From JADFNB01 sp036397455 (GTDB lineage Bacteria > Gemmatimonadota > Gemmatimonadetes > Gemmatimonadales > GWC2-71-9): a DNA stretch of 64,000 nt. Below the pieces are notes generated by a model. That model did not search any database. It saw only the letters and a list, made by a program, of their open reading frames with translations, and was not told where the DNA came from. The translations under genes and the position numbers were made by a program. This document shows positions 62,809 through 64,000 of this stretch, in pieces; positions within the stretch are counted from its first letter, which is position 1, and every line of letters starts with the position of its first letter. Location: contig DASWIX010000043.1 in assembly GCA_036397455.1 (NCBI GenBank), positions 7,153 through 71,152 of the forward strand, read 5' to 3'.

Positions 62809-63818
62809 TGCGAAGTCCTTAGCCGCGCGAGGGGAGCGAGGGCCCCGACAACCGGTCCGCCGGGCTCCGCACGCCCAGCCCGCCCCGATTCAACACAATG
62901 CGTGTACACCATCGTCGTGCTCACGTCCTTGTGCCCCAACAGCTCCTGTACCGTCCGGATGTCGTAGCCGCCCTCAAGAAGATGCGTCGCGAAGCTGTGA
63001 CGCATCGTATGACAGGTCGCCCGCTTGGCGATTCCGCTCCGCCGCACCGCCTCCTTCACCGCCCGCTGTATCCCGCTCTCGTGCACATGGTGCCGCCGGC
63101 GCTCCCCGCTCTGCCGGTCGAGATACGCGCGGGAGGCCGGGAACACCCACTGCCACACCCACTCGCGCGCCGCGCCTGGATACTTCACCGCCAACGCGCC
63201 CGGCAACGCCACCCCTCCCCGCCCGGCCGCCAGATCCGCCTGGTGCTGCCGCCGCACCGCCGCCAGATGCATCCCCAACGGCTCCCGCACCGCCCCCGGC
63301 AACACCGTTACGCGCGGCCGCCCACCCTTAGTGTCCCGCACCCGGATCTCCCCGCGCCCGAAGTCGACATCCTTGATGCGGAGCTGGAGACACTCCAGTA
63401 ACCGTAACCCGCTCCCATACAACAGCATCGCCACCAGCCAAGGCGTACCGGTCAGTTGTCCGAGCACAGCCTCCACCTCTTCCACCGTCAGTACCACCGG
63501 CACCCGCGCCCGCGACCGCGCCCACACCAGATCCTGCAACCGCCCCAGCGGACGAGCCAGCACGTGCTCATACAAGAACAGCAGCGCGCACAACGCGTGC
63601 GTCTGCGTGGACGGCGCCACGCCCCGTTCCGCCGCCAGATGCGTCAGGAATGCCGCTACCTCGGCCTCCCCCATCTCGCCGGGATGCCGCAACCCATGAT
63701 GGCGCACGAACCGGCGGATCCAGCCCACATAGGCCCGCTCCGTCCGCGGGCTCAGTCGCCTCACCCGGGCCTTCTCACGCACGGTTCGCAAGAGTAAGGA
63801 CTTCTGCACCATCGCCAC
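62805..63818 (-). CDS. intI: Integron integrase IntI, frameshifted after the catalytic Tyr
   Basis: The 337-residue tyrosine recombinase has all catalytic residues: GSGLRLLECLQLRIKDVDF (Arg), HTMRHSFATHLL (His-x-x-Arg), LLGHKDVSTTMVYTH (His, nucleophile Tyr). The IntI-specific insertion is visible as ALAVKYPGAAREWVWQWVFP plus GERRRHHVHES. After YTH the frame reads CVESGRAGRAEPGG. Omitting the base at 62897 gives the normal family tail VLNRGGLGVRSPADR with a stop at 62819-62821. So a one-base insertion removes the standard C-terminus. Whether activity survives is unknown. Transcription is toward the cassettes. Confidence 0.9.
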   Translation of the reverse strand: MAMVQKSLLLRTVREKARVRRLSPRTERAYVGWIRRFVRHHGLRHPGEMGEAEVAAFLTHLAAERGVAPSTQTHALCALLFLYEHVLARPLGRLQDLVWARSRARVPVVLTVEEVEAVLGQLTGTPWLVAMLLYGSGLRLLECLQLRIKDVDFGRGEIRVRDTKGGRPRVTVLPGAVREPLGMHLAAVRRQHQADLAAGRGGVALPGALAVKYPGAAREWVWQWVFPASRAYLDRQSGERRRHHVHESGIQRAVKEAVRRSGIAKRATCHTMRHSFATHLLEGGYDIRTVQELLGHKDVSTTMVYTHCVESGRAGRAEPGGPVVGALAPLARLRTSH

Positions 63819-63929
63819 CTCCAGGCCGCCCCAACTTCATGGACCACCTGCGTGACCGCAACGACAAACCGTTGCGCGCCGTGACATCGTTGTGCACCCT
63901 GGAGCCCCTCACCGAACTGGACCACCCGG

Positions 63930-64000
63930 CATTTCGCGTGGCGCATGGCGCTGTCCTACGGCATGGTGCACCGGATCTGGCAGGCCCAGCCCACCAGAAA
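63930..64000 (+). pseudogene. Possible fragment of an IS630-type transposase at window edge
   Basis: One plus-strand frame reads AWRMALSYGMVHRIWQAQPT to the edge. This resembles the LSYGTVHRIW segment of the helix-turn-helix in IS630-family transposases. There is no start and no longer match within the window, and the similarity is short. Confidence 0.3.

Noticed and set aside
1..64000. tRNA, rRNA, riboswitches
   Set aside because: I saw no sequence that could be folded by eye into a tRNA or matched to rRNA or a known riboswitch; a covariance search would be needed to exclude small RNAs.

Overview
This is a GC-rich bacterial chromosome segment. Gene content suggests Gemmatimonadota, with Acidobacteriota as the alternative: Pkn-type Ser/Thr kinases, an ADOP-type MacB/FtsX permease, DUF1501/DUF1800 secretion-associated proteins, PQQ dehydrogenase plus cytochrome c, tricorn and S10 peptidases, many signal peptides and lipoproteins, and an integron whose integrase points the same way as its cassettes. 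No rRNA, tRNA or marker gene was recognised, so the phylum is an inference.

Layout. (1) 1-28.6 kb is a mostly ordinary chromosomal region. It holds a bacillithiol-transferase-like gene cut by the window edge, a leftward oxidative operon (cytochrome c, PQQ dehydrogenase, exported fumarylacetoacetase-like protein, NHL protein, cytochrome c, Tat-exported FAD oxidoreductase), a Ser/Thr kinase divergent from a trypsin-like protease and FHA protein, an ABC exporter, a large PKD/beta-helix lipoprotein, an exported beta-galactosidase, a DUF1800-DUF1501 pair, an ADOP permease and a TPR/HD-GYP protein. (2) 28.7-44.2 kb is an accessory island of small paralogues, gene relics and palindromic repeats. It carries a SecB-like chaperone operon resembling toxin-antitoxin-chaperone modules, a PIN protein coupled to an unrecognised 307-residue protein, and a leftward run of hsdR-hsdS-hsdM, a small unknown gene, DUF5131 (three-Cys motif) and TcmP. 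Relics of the same two genes (HicB-like HTH and DUF4926) lie near both ends. (3) 44.3-53.4 kb returns to housekeeping/secreted functions: membrane kinase, S10 peptidase, tricorn protease, MFS transporter, VOC protein. (4) 53.7-58.3 kb holds a DUF4143 ATPase, Fic protein with an HsdR relic, VapBC-like pair, kinase relic and RelE/ParE-type pair. (5) 58.7-63.8 kb is a chromosomal integron read leftwards: intI (right), a TTGACA-17-CAGAAT promoter just past its stop, an attI-like core, and at least five cassettes separated by four recognisable attC sites.

Strongest leads: the SecB-like operon at 30.8-32.5 kb, the type I R-M/DUF5131/TcmP run at 35.6-43.7 kb, and the same-orientation integron with a frameshift just after the integrase's catalytic tyrosine. 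All calls were made by reading the sequence; no database search was run.
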